DNA from: Algoriphagus resistens | Lineage (GTDB): Bacteria; Bacteroidota; Bacteroidia; Cytophagales; Cyclobacteriaceae | DNA length: 64,000 nt | Direction of reading: 5' to 3' | Assembly: GCF_001442615.1 (NCBI RefSeq) | Contig: NZ_LMXN01000012.1 | Span: 124,001 to 188,000, forward strand | Shown here: in pieces, positions 17,403-24,935 of the stretch | How the letters are laid out: each line of letters opens with the position of its first letter | Position numbering within the stretch: position 1 is the first letter of the stretch | Notes under the pieces: generated by a model | Databases searched by the model: none | What the model saw: only the letters and a program-made list of their open reading frames with translations | Told to the model about the DNA's origin: nothing | Translations under genes and position numbers: made by a program

Positions 17403-19317
17403 GAGTTACAATTGCATAGCTGCCGGAAGTGAGAAGTGTAATATATCCCTGATCTTGCAAAATGCGTAATACCCTGAGGTTTTTTTCAGCTAAAGGCAGA
17501 CGAATCCTTTCGAATAGCTGCTTCTCTGTCAACTCACCGTTACTTTTTAATGCGTCAAGAATCTTGTCCCTAAGCTCATTTTCTGCCTTTTCAGTATTTG
17601 TTGACTTTCTATTTACAATGCAAACATCACACACCCCACATTCCTGCTCTGTATTTTCACCGAAATATTCTTGGATAAACTGTGTGCGACAAAGATCATT
17701 TTGCTGCCCATACGCGACCATGCTCTTAGCCTTTTCCAAAGTCAAGGCCCGTCGAAGCTCTATTCTTCTAAAATTAAGAGGCAATTTCCCGGCATCATAC
17801 CGCGGCGTCAAAAAGGTAATCTGGGGCTTATCCTTACGCTGATCATATACCATCACTTCGAGTTGCTCAAGTAGTTTGAGTGATTTGACCAGCTCATTTT
17901 CATTGATATTCAGTGATTTGGCAAGCTTTACTTCTTGAATTTTTATGTATTCTGAGAAAACATTTCCTCCGTAGGTTCTCATAATAATTTTTACCACAGG
18001 ATCCAACTTTGCATAAGCGATCTGAATCTCATACAACTTTGATGGATCCACTGTAAAATGAATCTTGGAAGGGGAATAATAGCTCTCGCTCAACGCGATA
18101 AAACCTTCTTCTTCCAATAATTTCAACGCATAAAAAGTCTCTAAAACCTCCAATTCATAGGTGTTTGCAAATTCATTCCACTCAAAGTCAAAACTGCTCA
18201 GCATATTGCTGCCAACTGCGATTCGATAATAATTGGCCAGGCATTGATAAACACGCTTTACAAAGACTATAGGTGGATAAACTAATTCTGCACGCTTTAA
18301 AACTGTTTCAAAATCCTGCTGATTTGCAAGCAGAACTCCATAAGCTTTCTCTCCATCACGCCCTGCCCTTCCTGCTTCCTGATAGTAGTTTTCTACATTT
18401 TCAGGCAAATCACTGTGAATCACTACCCGCACGTCCGGCTTATCTATCCCCATTCCAAAGGCATTTGTACTCACCATCACGCGTACTTCATTCCTCATCC
18501 AGGCATCTTGGCGTTTGGCCCTTTCTTGCATGGACAACCCTGCGTGGTACGCTGAAGCAGAAATCCCCAACTGCCCTAAAGCCTTAGCAATCTGATGGGT
18601 ACTCTGTCGATTTCTCACATACCAGATCGCTGTGCCATCGATCCGACTGAGTATTTCCAATCCTTTCTCAAGTTTATTTTCTATAATCCTCACACTGTAG
18701 CTGAGGTTTTTTCTGGCAAAGCTCTGATGGAATTCGGAGGGCTTTTTCATCTCAAGCTTATCCACGATATCCGCGCATACCTGCGGAGTGGCTGAAGCTG
18801 TCAATGCCAATACTGGAACTTTTGGATGATATGGACGAATCAGAGCTATTTCCAGATACGGCGGACGGAAATCATATCCCCATTGGGAAATACAATGAGC
18901 TTCATCCACAGCGATCAGATTGATTTTCATCTGGCGAAACCGCTCTACAAAAAGCTCCGCCCTCAGGCGTTCAGGAGAGACGTACAAAAATTTGTAGCTC
19001 CCATAAATACAATTATCCAGCGTCCGGTCAATCTCACGATAGCTCATGCCAGAGTAAATCGCAGCGGCTTTTATCCCCTTTGCCTTTAGCGCATCAACCT
19101 GATCTTTCATCAACGCAATTAGCGGGCTCACCACCAGGCAAATCCCTTCATGGGTCAGGGCTGGTATCTGATAGCAAAGTGACTTTCCCCCGCCTGTTGG
19201 CAAAAGCGCAAGTGTATCCTTCCCAGCCAATACTGACTCGATGATTTCTCTCTGGACAGGCCGAAAATCTGCATGTCCAAATACTTGATGAAGGATTTCA
19301 GTAGCTCGGCTTAGCAT
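17395..19317 (-). CDS. recQ: RecQ-family ATP-dependent DNA helicase
   Basis: A 640-residue 3'-5' DNA helicase for recombination and replication-fork repair. Motif 0/I is FRPVQREIIESVLAGKDTLALLPTGGGKS, followed by motif II VDEAHCISQWGYDFRP, motif III ALTASATP, and motifs V/VI STNAFGMGIDKPDVR and YYQEAGRAGRDG. The RQC zinc ligands are in CRTQFIQEYFGE and ECGVCDVC. No clear HRDC domain follows; the C-terminal tail looks like a winged helix (ELRDKILDALKSNGELTE). This resembles the shorter second RecQ paralogue of Bacteroidota. Confidence 0.95.
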   Translation of the reverse strand: MLSRATEILHQVFGHADFRPVQREIIESVLAGKDTLALLPTGGGKSLCYQIPALTHEGICLVVSPLIALMKDQVDALKAKGIKAAAIYSGMSYREIDRTLDNCIYGSYKFLYVSPERLRAELFVERFRQMKINLIAVDEAHCISQWGYDFRPPYLEIALIRPYHPKVPVLALTASATPQVCADIVDKLEMKKPSEFHQSFARKNLSYSVRIIENKLEKGLEILSRIDGTAIWYVRNRQSTHQIAKALGQLGISASAYHAGLSMQERAKRQDAWMRNEVRVMVSTNAFGMGIDKPDVRVVIHSDLPENVENYYQEAGRAGRDGEKAYGVLLANQQDFETVLKRAELVYPPIVFVKRVYQCLANYYRIAVGSNMLSSFDFEWNEFANTYELEVLETFYALKLLEEEGFIALSESYYSPSKIHFTVDPSKLYEIQIAYAKLDPVVKIIMRTYGGNVFSEYIKIQEVKLAKSLNINENELVKSLKLLEQLEVMVYDQRKDKPQITFLTPRYDAGKLPLNFRRIELRRALTLEKAKSMVAYGQQNDLCRTQFIQEYFGENTEQECGVCDVCIVNRKSTNTEKAENELRDKILDALKSNGELTEKQLFERIRLPLAEKNLRVLRILQDQGYITLLTSGSYAIVTHE

Positions 19318-20091
19318 TTACCAATCTGGCGTAGTTTTATTTAGAAAAGCAGCAATTCCCTTTTTGCAATCCTCATGAGACCTCGCAGCAGCATTCATCT
19401 GCGCTGCAAGCTCAAGCGATTTATTTCTATTTTCCTGATTTAGCTCTCGCAAAAGCATCTTAGTTTTCCCCATAGAAAATGTGGAATTTTGAGTGGTAAG
19501 TTTGGCGGCAAATTCATGCACGGATTTTTGCAAAAACTCTTCAGGTTCCACTCCAGTGATCAATCCTAATTCGGCGGCTTTGGTAGCAGAAATAAACTCC
19601 CCGGAAAGTAACAATTCCTGGGTCTTTGCTGCTCCGATCTGCTCTTGCAAAAAAACAGAAACCAAAGCTGGAACAAATCCTATTCTCACTTCTGTATAGC
19701 CAAAAAGTGCATCTGGCACCGAAAAAGCGAAATCACAGACTGTTGCCAATCCACACCCTCCCGCCAAAGCATGTCCCTGAATCTGAGCAATCACTACCTT
19801 TGGAAGACAATAAATCAAATTGAACAGCGCCATTAACCTGTGGCTATCCTCAAGATTCTCCTCATAAGAAAAGTCCTGAAGCTGCTGTAAATAAGCCAAA
19901 TCCGCACCTGCACAGAACGCTTTTCCTGTTGATCGAAGCACGATGACTTTTACTCCTTCATGAGCATTCATCCTCTCAAAAGCCTGATGAAGTCCCGCTA
20001 TCACCTCCGGACTAAGCGCATTGCGCTTTTCTGGCCTATTCAGTGTGATGAATCCTATTCTTTCATTAATCTCTGTGAGTACTGCGCTCAT
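19318..20091 (-). CDS. Enoyl-CoA hydratase/isomerase family protein
   Basis: A 257-residue crotonase-fold protein. The oxyanion-hole segments are visible: LNRPEKRNALSPEV, AFCAGADLAYLQ and IQGHALAGGCGLATVCDF, followed by RIGFVPALVSVFL, where hydratases carry their second glutamate. It may act in fatty acid or branched-chain amino acid breakdown. It resembles methylglutaconyl-CoA hydratase-like members, but the substrate is uncertain. It is first in the operon running into recQ, with the stop abutting the recQ start. Confidence 0.88.
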   Translation of the reverse strand: MSAVLTEINERIGFITLNRPEKRNALSPEVIAGLHQAFERMNAHEGVKVIVLRSTGKAFCAGADLAYLQQLQDFSYEENLEDSHRLMALFNLIYCLPKVVIAQIQGHALAGGCGLATVCDFAFSVPDALFGYTEVRIGFVPALVSVFLQEQIGAAKTQELLLSGEFISATKAAELGLITGVEPEEFLQKSVHEFAAKLTTQNSTFSMGKTKMLLRELNQENRNKSLELAAQMNAAARSHEDCKKGIAAFLNKTTPDW

Positions 20092-20330
20092 TTTCTTAGC
20101 GGGTTGGGTTAGGGATCAAGTTAGTTTCAATAGCAGGCTTTGCAAAATCAAAGTCAGAAAACTATTCCATCAGCTAATGAATCAACAGCCAAAGAACCAG
20201 AAATAGGCACATCAAACCAGTTTCCTCCAAACCAAAATTGTATTGATTTGGGAGAAACTAGCAATTTTAGAATTTTGTCTTTCGAAAAAACTTAAGATCG
20301 GGACCGATAAACCCTTCAAATCAGATAAAA

Positions 20331-20352
20331 AAAGAGCCCAATCAGGCTCTTT
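20331..20352 (-). terminator. Terminator downstream of the 20579-21154 gene
   Basis: AAAGAGCC / GGCTCTTT stem with a 6-nt loop. On the minus strand it is followed by a seven-T run. It lies about 230 bp after the stop codon, so the transcript would include both repeat copies. Confidence 0.8.
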
Positions 20353-20385
20353 AATAACTTTCATCTGTTTATTATTGTTTTAAAT

Positions 20386-20464
20386 GGTCAGATGGAATCT
20401 TTGACGATTAAAATAATCATTGCCCTGTGTGTTTTAGTGATGATTTTAATCGTGTCGATTTCAT
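20386..20464 (+). repeat. Dispersed palindromic repeat, copy A (subfamily II)
   Basis: It begins GGTCAGATGGAATC and ends GTGTCGATTTCAT. The outer arms ATGGAATC/GATTTCAT pair, then GAC/GTC, then an exact GATTAAAAT/ATTTTAATC stem. Together they make a long hairpin with an apical TGCCCTGTGTGTTTTAGTG loop. It shares the ATAATCAT and GTGTG core with the other copies and the whole central part with copy F (29463-29521). Confidence 0.8.
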
Positions 20465-20487
20465 AAGACTATATTTTGTCTTTTATA

Positions 20488-20564
20488 GGTCACATGGAAT
20501 CTCGCATGGTTGATAATTGTATAATCATCCCGGTGTGTGTCGTTTTCGACATGCTCGATTTCAT
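20488..20564 (+). repeat. Dispersed palindromic repeat, copy B (subfamily I)
   Basis: It begins GGTCACATGGAATCTCGCAT and ends CATGCTCGATTTCAT. The 15-nt ends pair with 13 of 15 positions, counting one G-T pair. Inside is the core ATAATCATCCCGGTGTG and an apical hairpin TGTCG-TTTT-CGACA. Its 3' end lies exactly 100 bp after that of copy A in the same orientation. Confidence 0.85.
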
Positions 20565-20578
20565 AGGTGATGATTCGC

Positions 20579-21154
20579 TTAGAATCGATAGCCTAGGCTA
20601 AAACCACCGTTTAATTCTACATCACTAAATCTATCCGAAACTTCTGAACTAAAGTTTCTAGCAATACTAAGATAGGGGCCAAAGGCGAAATTATCAGAGA
20701 TTTCCCACTTATACCCTACACCGGCACCAAATATAAAGGCTGTCATATCTGTAGTATCAATGCCTGTAGATGTAAGGTTGTCAGATGGTTCTTCAAAGTC
20801 TCCAAACCTTATTTTAGCAAAAGGGTAAATATAGATTCTTCCGTTTTCACCGTTACCAAAGTAAAAGTTCATTGCTGTCTGGATAGAATTGGTTTTATAT
20901 TTTTTACCATTTTTCTGGTTGTTGAACCCAAACCTGTCATTGATCATTAACTGGAAATCCAAGGAGTGATCCTGGCTCAGGTATCGTTCATATCCTATTT
21001 CTACAGAACCTAACCAGATCAAGTTTAGAAAATTCAGCTTCACTTCATTAGTGAAGTCACCTGTTCTTTGACTACTAGATGAGACCACTTCTTGAGCCAT
21101 GCTAGCAGAGATCAATCCGCAAAGCATTGCAAGAGTAAAAATTGTTTTTTTCAT
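20579..21154 (-). CDS. Small outer-membrane beta-barrel protein
   Basis: A 191-residue exported protein (signal MKKTIFTLAMLCGLISASMAQ). The mature part is built of alternating strands with turns (EIGYERYLSQDHSLDFQLMIND, AMNFYFGNGENGRIYIYPFAKIRFG, FIFGAGVGYKWEISDNFAFGPYLSIARNF). It ends with the aromatic terminal strand GGFSLGYRF that the BAM machinery recognises. About eight strands are likely. Ligand and role are unknown. The long 3' untranslated region carrying two repeats is unusual. Confidence 0.85.
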   Translation of the reverse strand: MKKTIFTLAMLCGLISASMAQEVVSSSSQRTGDFTNEVKLNFLNLIWLGSVEIGYERYLSQDHSLDFQLMINDRFGFNNQKNGKKYKTNSIQTAMNFYFGNGENGRIYIYPFAKIRFGDFEEPSDNLTSTGIDTTDMTAFIFGAGVGYKWEISDNFAFGPYLSIARNFSSEVSDRFSDVELNGGFSLGYRF

Positions 21155-21189
21155 ATTTGTATAATTAGTTGAGGAATATCTCGCAATTC

Positions 21190-21624
21190 TTAAGCCAATT
21201 GCATTTTATAATGCCAGATATTACACTCTTCAAATGACTCTCCTATTTTTTCAAAACCAAATTTTGAATAGAGCGGGACAGCTGTAAGCTGCGCATGCAG
21301 GTATTTTATCTTCCCCTTAGTATCTGGATTTCCTCCTATATCCTCCAACACAGCCGCTACCAGTGCTTGCCCCACCCCTTTTCCACGAGCCTCTTTCAAT
21401 ACGGCAAATCGCTCCAGCTTTATTCCATTTGAAGTAACTCTCCATCTTGCTGTGCCGACCGGCTTATCATCAAGGCAAGCGAGAAAGTGCTTGGAAATGC
21501 TTTCAAACTCATCGTACTCCTCTTTTGGATCTACTTCTTGCTCTAGTACGAACACCTGTTCTCTGATCCAAAAAGCAGACTTTAGCTGATTGTCACGGGT
21601 TATTTTTTCTACTTGCAGACTCAT
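21190..21624 (-). CDS. GNAT-family N-acetyltransferase
   Basis: A 144-residue acetyltransferase from the ATG at 21624 (MSLQVEKITRDNQ). The acetyl-CoA-binding motif A is RFAVLKEARGKGVGQALV (R/Q-x-x-G-x-G/A type). The C-terminal LTAVPLYSKFGFEKIGESFEE is typical of the ElaA/YjcF-like group, as is the early IREQVFVLEQEVD segment. The substrate is unknown. The start lies inside the 3' end of phoH, a 32-bp overlap, implying coupled translation. Confidence 0.88.
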   Translation of the reverse strand: MSLQVEKITRDNQLKSAFWIREQVFVLEQEVDPKEEYDEFESISKHFLACLDDKPVGTARWRVTSNGIKLERFAVLKEARGKGVGQALVAAVLEDIGGNPDTKGKIKYLHAQLTAVPLYSKFGFEKIGESFEECNIWHYKMQLA

Positions 21625-22582
21625 TTTTTTCTTGTTCTCTTTGATAATGGTCTTTCTCATAAGCTTCAATTATGGATTTTACCAGTCTGTGTCTGATCAC
21701 ATCTTTTCCACTGAGATTTACAATACCGATTCCTTTTACGTCTTTTAGGATTTTTAGTGCCTCGGATAAACCGCTTTTTTGTCTCACAGGCAAATCGACC
21801 TGCGTCTGATCGCCAGTGATCATCACCTTTGAATTTGGCCCCATCCGGGTCAGGAACATTTTAATCTGCTCACTGGTAGTATTCTGTGCTTCATCCAGCA
21901 AAACAAACGCATCATGGAGTGTTCGACCACGCATGTATGCCAATGGAGCAATTTCTATGACACGGGTTTCCTGATAATACTTAAGTTTTTCAGGCGGCAC
22001 CATATCCTGAAGTGCATCATAAATTGGGCGTAAATAGGGATCCAGTTTTTCCTGGAGATCACCCGGCAAAAAGCCAAGATTTTCTCCGGCTTCTACCGCA
22101 GGTCTGGTGATAATAATGCGTTTGACTTCTCTGTTTTTCAAAGCTCTGACTGCCAAAGCAACTGCTATGTAAGTTTTGCCGGTTCCCGCAGGCCCCAAGG
22201 CAAACACCAGATCATTTTTCATCGAAGATTCCACAAGCTTCCTTTGATTGGCTGACTTAGGCTTGATGACTAATCCCTTATTACCAAAGACAATTACCTG
22301 ATCACGATGGGCTTCCTCGAAAGGAACTCCCTCTACATCCAGGTAATCTTTTACATTCTCCGGAGTGATGTGACCAAATCGATCTATATGTTCAAGTAAA
22401 AGATTGAGAACATCGTTAATCCTCAGGATTTCAGGTGCTCCACCTTGGATTCTGATCTCATTACCTCTGGAAATAATCTTACTTTGAGGAAAGGCAGCGG
22501 CAATTTGCCGGATATTCTCATTGGCTTCCCCTAAAAATTCTGTCAAGGGGACATTTTCTAATGTGATTACTTTTTCGACCAA
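21593..22582 (-). CDS. PhoH-family ATPase
   Basis: A 329-residue PhoH-like ATPase, possibly a helicase-related RNA/ribosome factor. Motifs: Walker A GPAGTGKTY, TRPAVEAGENLGFLPGDLQEKLDPYLRPIYDAL, Walker B VLLDEAQNTTSEQ, and TRMGPNSKVMITGDQTQVDLP. The reading frame has no in-frame ATG upstream, and the residues begin VEKVITLENVPL. The best start is therefore the TTG at 22582, a rare start codon. Overlap with the GNAT gene downstream is 32 bp. In many bacteria phoH precedes ybeY, but no ybeY is next to it here. Confidence 0.93.
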   Translation of the reverse strand: MVEKVITLENVPLTEFLGEANENIRQIAAAFPQSKIISRGNEIRIQGGAPEILRINDVLNLLLEHIDRFGHITPENVKDYLDVEGVPFEEAHRDQVIVFGNKGLVIKPKSANQRKLVESSMKNDLVFALGPAGTGKTYIAVALAVRALKNREVKRIIITRPAVEAGENLGFLPGDLQEKLDPYLRPIYDALQDMVPPEKLKYYQETRVIEIAPLAYMRGRTLHDAFVLLDEAQNTTSEQIKMFLTRMGPNSKVMITGDQTQVDLPVRQKSGLSEALKILKDVKGIGIVNLSGKDVIRHRLVKSIIEAYEKDHYQREQEKNESASRKNNP

Positions 22583-22607
22583 ACTATTTCTATTGATTAG
22601 ATTTTCA

Positions 22608-22639
22608 TTGAAGGTAGAAGAATAAAATCTTTATTTTTG
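22608..22639 (+). promoter_or_regulatory. Putative promoter of the SAM-hydroxide adenosyltransferase gene
   Basis: TTG at 22608-22610 and TATTTTTG at 22632-22639 are separated by 21 bp and match the Bacteroidota -33/-7 pattern. The start codon is 50 bp downstream. Confidence 0.5.
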
Positions 22640-22689
22640 TTCCCATCCCTCCTAAACAAAAGTACATAAATTTTAATTGACTTGCTTCT

Positions 22690-23460
22690 ATGGCATTGGT
22701 GACATTCCTCTCAGATTTTGGGGACAAAGATTACTACGTACCGGCGGTAAAAGCTAAAATGCTTGCCGTAAATCCACAATTGAACATCATTGATATTTCT
22801 CATAATATCGATGCATTTGATATTGCCCACGCTGCATTTGTGCTACGCTCTACTTTTAGGGATTTCCCGAAAGGAACAGTACATTTAGTTTCTTTAAACA
22901 CAACAGGGAGCATTACGCATGGATACATCGGTGTGAAACTGGAAGAACATATTTTTATCGGCCCAAACAATGGAATCCTAAGCTTGCTGGCCGATCATGA
23001 ACCCGGCATTATGGTCCAGTTTGCAGATATTCACCTGAAGGATTCAACCTTTCCTACCAAAGACATTCTAGCGCCTATAGCTGCGAAAGTAGCCAGTGGG
23101 GCTGCTATCCATGATTTCGGAGGGCCGCTGAAAAATTTTCGAAAGCTCATGTCCCGCCATCCAAAGGCCACCCGGGAAAATATTATCGGCCACGTACTTC
23201 GCGTGGATCGTTATGGTAATCTGATCACAAATGTCAACAAAGCCATTTTCGACAAGTTGAACCCAGGCAAATTTTCGATTGAGTTCGGAAGAGAATCTGT
23301 ATCCAGACTACACAAGGGCTACGATCAGGTGGAGCCTGGGGATTGTTTCGCATTCTTCAATAGCCTGGACTTATTGGAAATCGGAATCAACCATGGTCAT
23401 GGAGCAAATCTACTTGGTTTGAAATACGATAGTGTGGTGTATATAAACTTTGAAGCCTGA
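22690..23460 (+). CDS. S-adenosyl-L-methionine hydroxide adenosyltransferase (DUF62)
   Basis: A 256-residue member of the SAM hydrolase/fluorinase-chlorinase family. The N-terminal FLSDFGDKDYYV with conserved Asp, IDISHNIDAFDIAHAAF and GPNNGILSLL are diagnostic, as is the C-terminal DRYGNLITNV. Members usually hydrolyse SAM to adenosine and methionine using a water/hydroxide held by an Asp-Arg-His triad. It overlaps the next gene by one base (TGATG). Confidence 0.93.
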   Translation: MALVTFLSDFGDKDYYVPAVKAKMLAVNPQLNIIDISHNIDAFDIAHAAFVLRSTFRDFPKGTVHLVSLNTTGSITHGYIGVKLEEHIFIGPNNGILSLLADHEPGIMVQFADIHLKDSTFPTKDILAPIAAKVASGAAIHDFGGPLKNFRKLMSRHPKATRENIIGHVLRVDRYGNLITNVNKAIFDKLNPGKFSIEFGRESVSRLHKGYDQVEPGDCFAFFNSLDLLEIGINHGHGANLLGLKYDSVVYINFEA

Positions 23461-23759
23461 TGCTGATCAGGGTGGTACGGATGACTTTCAGGCCGGAGGG
23501 AGTCGAAGGCTTTCTTGAAAATTTCCATGCAAACAAGAAATCCATCAGAAATTTTCCGGGATGCCATCACTTGGAACTATGGCAGGATGAAAATGATAAA
23601 AATATTTTCATGACCCATAGTCATTGGAAAAGTGAGGAGGTACTAAATCAATACCGTGATTCTAAGCTTTTTAAATCCATTTGGAGTTTTACTAAAGCCC
23701 TTTTCTCAGAGAAGCCACAGGCCTTCAGCTCAAAAAAACTGGAAGAAGTAGAAAAATGA
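23460..23759 (+). CDS. Antibiotic biosynthesis monooxygenase (ABM) domain protein
   Basis: A 99-residue dimeric alpha/beta barrel protein. IRVVRMTFRPEGVEGFLENF, FPGCHHLELWQDENDKNIFMTHSHWKSEEVLNQYRDS match the ABM/YgiN-like pattern, in which the strand with H-W-S ends the substrate pocket. Such proteins can oxidise quinols or degrade heme, but most are of unknown function. Its start overlaps the DUF62 stop, so the two are co-translated. Confidence 0.85.
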   Translation: MLIRVVRMTFRPEGVEGFLENFHANKKSIRNFPGCHHLELWQDENDKNIFMTHSHWKSEEVLNQYRDSKLFKSIWSFTKALFSEKPQAFSSKKLEEVEK

Positions 23760-23760
23760 G

Positions 23761-23791
23761 TTTGTAGAAAAAATTTCTTTCCCCATCTTTG
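23761..23791 (+). promoter_or_regulatory. Promoter of tRNA-Leu
   Basis: TTTG at 23761-23764, 19-bp spacer, CATCTTTG at 23784-23791 (one mismatch to TAnnTTTG). The predicted start site lies about 50 bp before the mature tRNA 5' end, as expected for a processed precursor. Confidence 0.6.
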
Positions 23792-23847
23792 CATCCCGTT
23801 ATGCAAGTGACGGAGCCAAGTCAGGTGTAAGGCCAGACTTACCGAAA

Positions 23848-23929
23848 GCCCAGATGGCGGAATCGGTAGACGCGTTGGTCTCAAACACCAATGCCGCAAG
23901 GCGTGCCGGTTCGACTCCGGCTCTGGGTA
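23848..23929 (+). tRNA. tRNA-Leu (anticodon CAA)
   Basis: An 82-nt class II tRNA. Acceptor arms GCCCAGA/TCTGGGT, anticodon stem TTGGT/ACCAA with loop CTCAAAC (anticodon CAA, reads UUG), long variable arm TGCC-GCAA-GGCG, and T-arm GCCGGTTCGACTCCGGC. The discriminator base is A and CCA is not encoded. It marks the left border of an accessory-looking region. Confidence 0.96.
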
Positions 23930-23931
23930 CA

Positions 23932-23967
23932 AAAAACCTCTTCAGATGTAAATTTGAAGAGGTTTTT
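23932..23967 (+). terminator. Terminator of tRNA-Leu
   Basis: 13-bp perfect stem (AAAAACCTCTTCA / TGAAGAGGTTTTT) with a 10-nt loop and a further T-run after 23970, three bases past the tRNA 3' end. Confidence 0.9.
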
Positions 23968-23998
23968 GCATTTTTTCAGCAAACTATTGGCAAACATT

Positions 23999-24743
23999 TC
24001 AAAAAATTAGGTTTCTGTGATCAGGTGAAATCAAGTTGCCATCAGGAATATTTTTGCAAAATCCTTGCTTATATAAATTAATTGCAGATTCGTTTTTGTC
24101 AATTAAAATTGCAGAATAAATCAATACAGCTTTTCCTCCTTTGCTTAATGTTCCTTCTAAATATTTAAGCTTATTCTCAAGGCCATGCTTCCCTGAAATT
24201 TTTATCAGTGGATAGATCATCCTTAAGAAGTCATCATACTGACCATCAGAATTAAATTTACTCGTTTGCAAATGGTGAATTAGTGAATCAACAAAGTTGT
24301 CTTCTTAATTCAAATTCTAAAAGTGATTTTTTTCCATTTGCATCACCTCTAACAGCTTTTCTTACATTTAGCCAATAGGAATCGAAAGCCTGAGACCCAG
24401 TTTTACCATTCCATGAATATTTGACATTCGATCTAAACTCATTCCAAGTATTAAAATAGTCTGTGAATTCTTTCAGTGCATCATCACGGTCAAGCCTCTT
24501 TCTCTGCTCATCCAATTGCCTCTGTTGACCTAAAAAAGTCAGATAAACGTAAATAAACCCAACCAGAGCTGCCAACGGTCCTGCGAGACCACCAACATAA
24601 ATAGCATAATCGATTGATGCAAAACAATATTGGTTTGGTAAAAATATTGGGGTAAGAAAAATCACCAGAATTAAACCTAACAAAAACCAAGAAGCTGATT
24701 TTAACAAACTTTCCTGACTAGTTAATTGGTTTTCTTTTTCCAC
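23999..24743 (-). pseudogene. Frameshifted abortive-infection-like membrane protein gene
   Basis: Two adjacent minus-strand frames read as one protein. Part 1 (24288-24743, GTG start) has two membrane segments (SWFLLGLILVIFLTPIFLP and YVGGLAGPLAALVGFIYVYL) and a charged helix GQQRQLDEQRKRLDRDD. It runs to FELRRQLC and stops. In the +1 frame, sequence resumes from about 24311 with EDNFVDSLIHHLQTSKFN and continues as ORF 23999-24271 to KGGKAVLIYSAILIDKNESAINLYKQG. The layout resembles putative phage abortive infection proteins (PF16872-like: two TM helices, coiled coil, helical C-domain). That assignment is tentative. The shift lies near 24288-24311. Upstream it is divergent from the DUF4143 ATPase. 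Confidence 0.6.
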
Positions 24744-24849
24744 AGTTCAAATTAGTCATTCCATATTAAGTATATATAAGTTGTAGATAGTATAATTTCT
24801 GCCGTATCCTTTCTTATCTAGTTCTTCCCATATGCATTTAAAACAAGTG

Positions 24850-24892
24850 AAATCATGCAATTTGAAATTTAAATTTTCAAATTGCATGATTT
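24850..24892. promoter_or_regulatory. 18-bp perfect palindrome upstream of the ATPase gene
   Basis: AAATCATGCAATTTGAAA (24850-24867) and its exact complement (24875-24892) flank a 7-nt TTTAAAT centre. A third half-like copy, TGTAATTTGAAAGTTAAAT (24907-24925), is a direct repeat of 24856-24874 with 17 of 19 matches. It lies 11 bp before the ATG at 24936. It could be an operator for autoregulation, a hairpin in the leader, or a terminator for the divergent region. Confidence 0.7.
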
Positions 24893-24935
24893 TTATTAAG
24901 TATTTATGTAATTTGAAAGTTAAATATAGAAGGAC

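Larger units (their letters stand above)
20092..20578. other. Non-coding stretch with two tandem structured repeats and a terminator
   Basis: No convincing gene is seen in these 487 bp. From right to left (minus-strand transcription out of the gene ending at 20579) it holds two copies of the dispersed repeat (20488-20564 and 20386-20464) and then a terminator hairpin (20331-20352). The remaining AT-rich DNA (20092-20330) should contain the promoter of the enoyl-CoA hydratase/recQ operon, but no clear TAnnTTTG box was identified. Confidence 0.7.
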
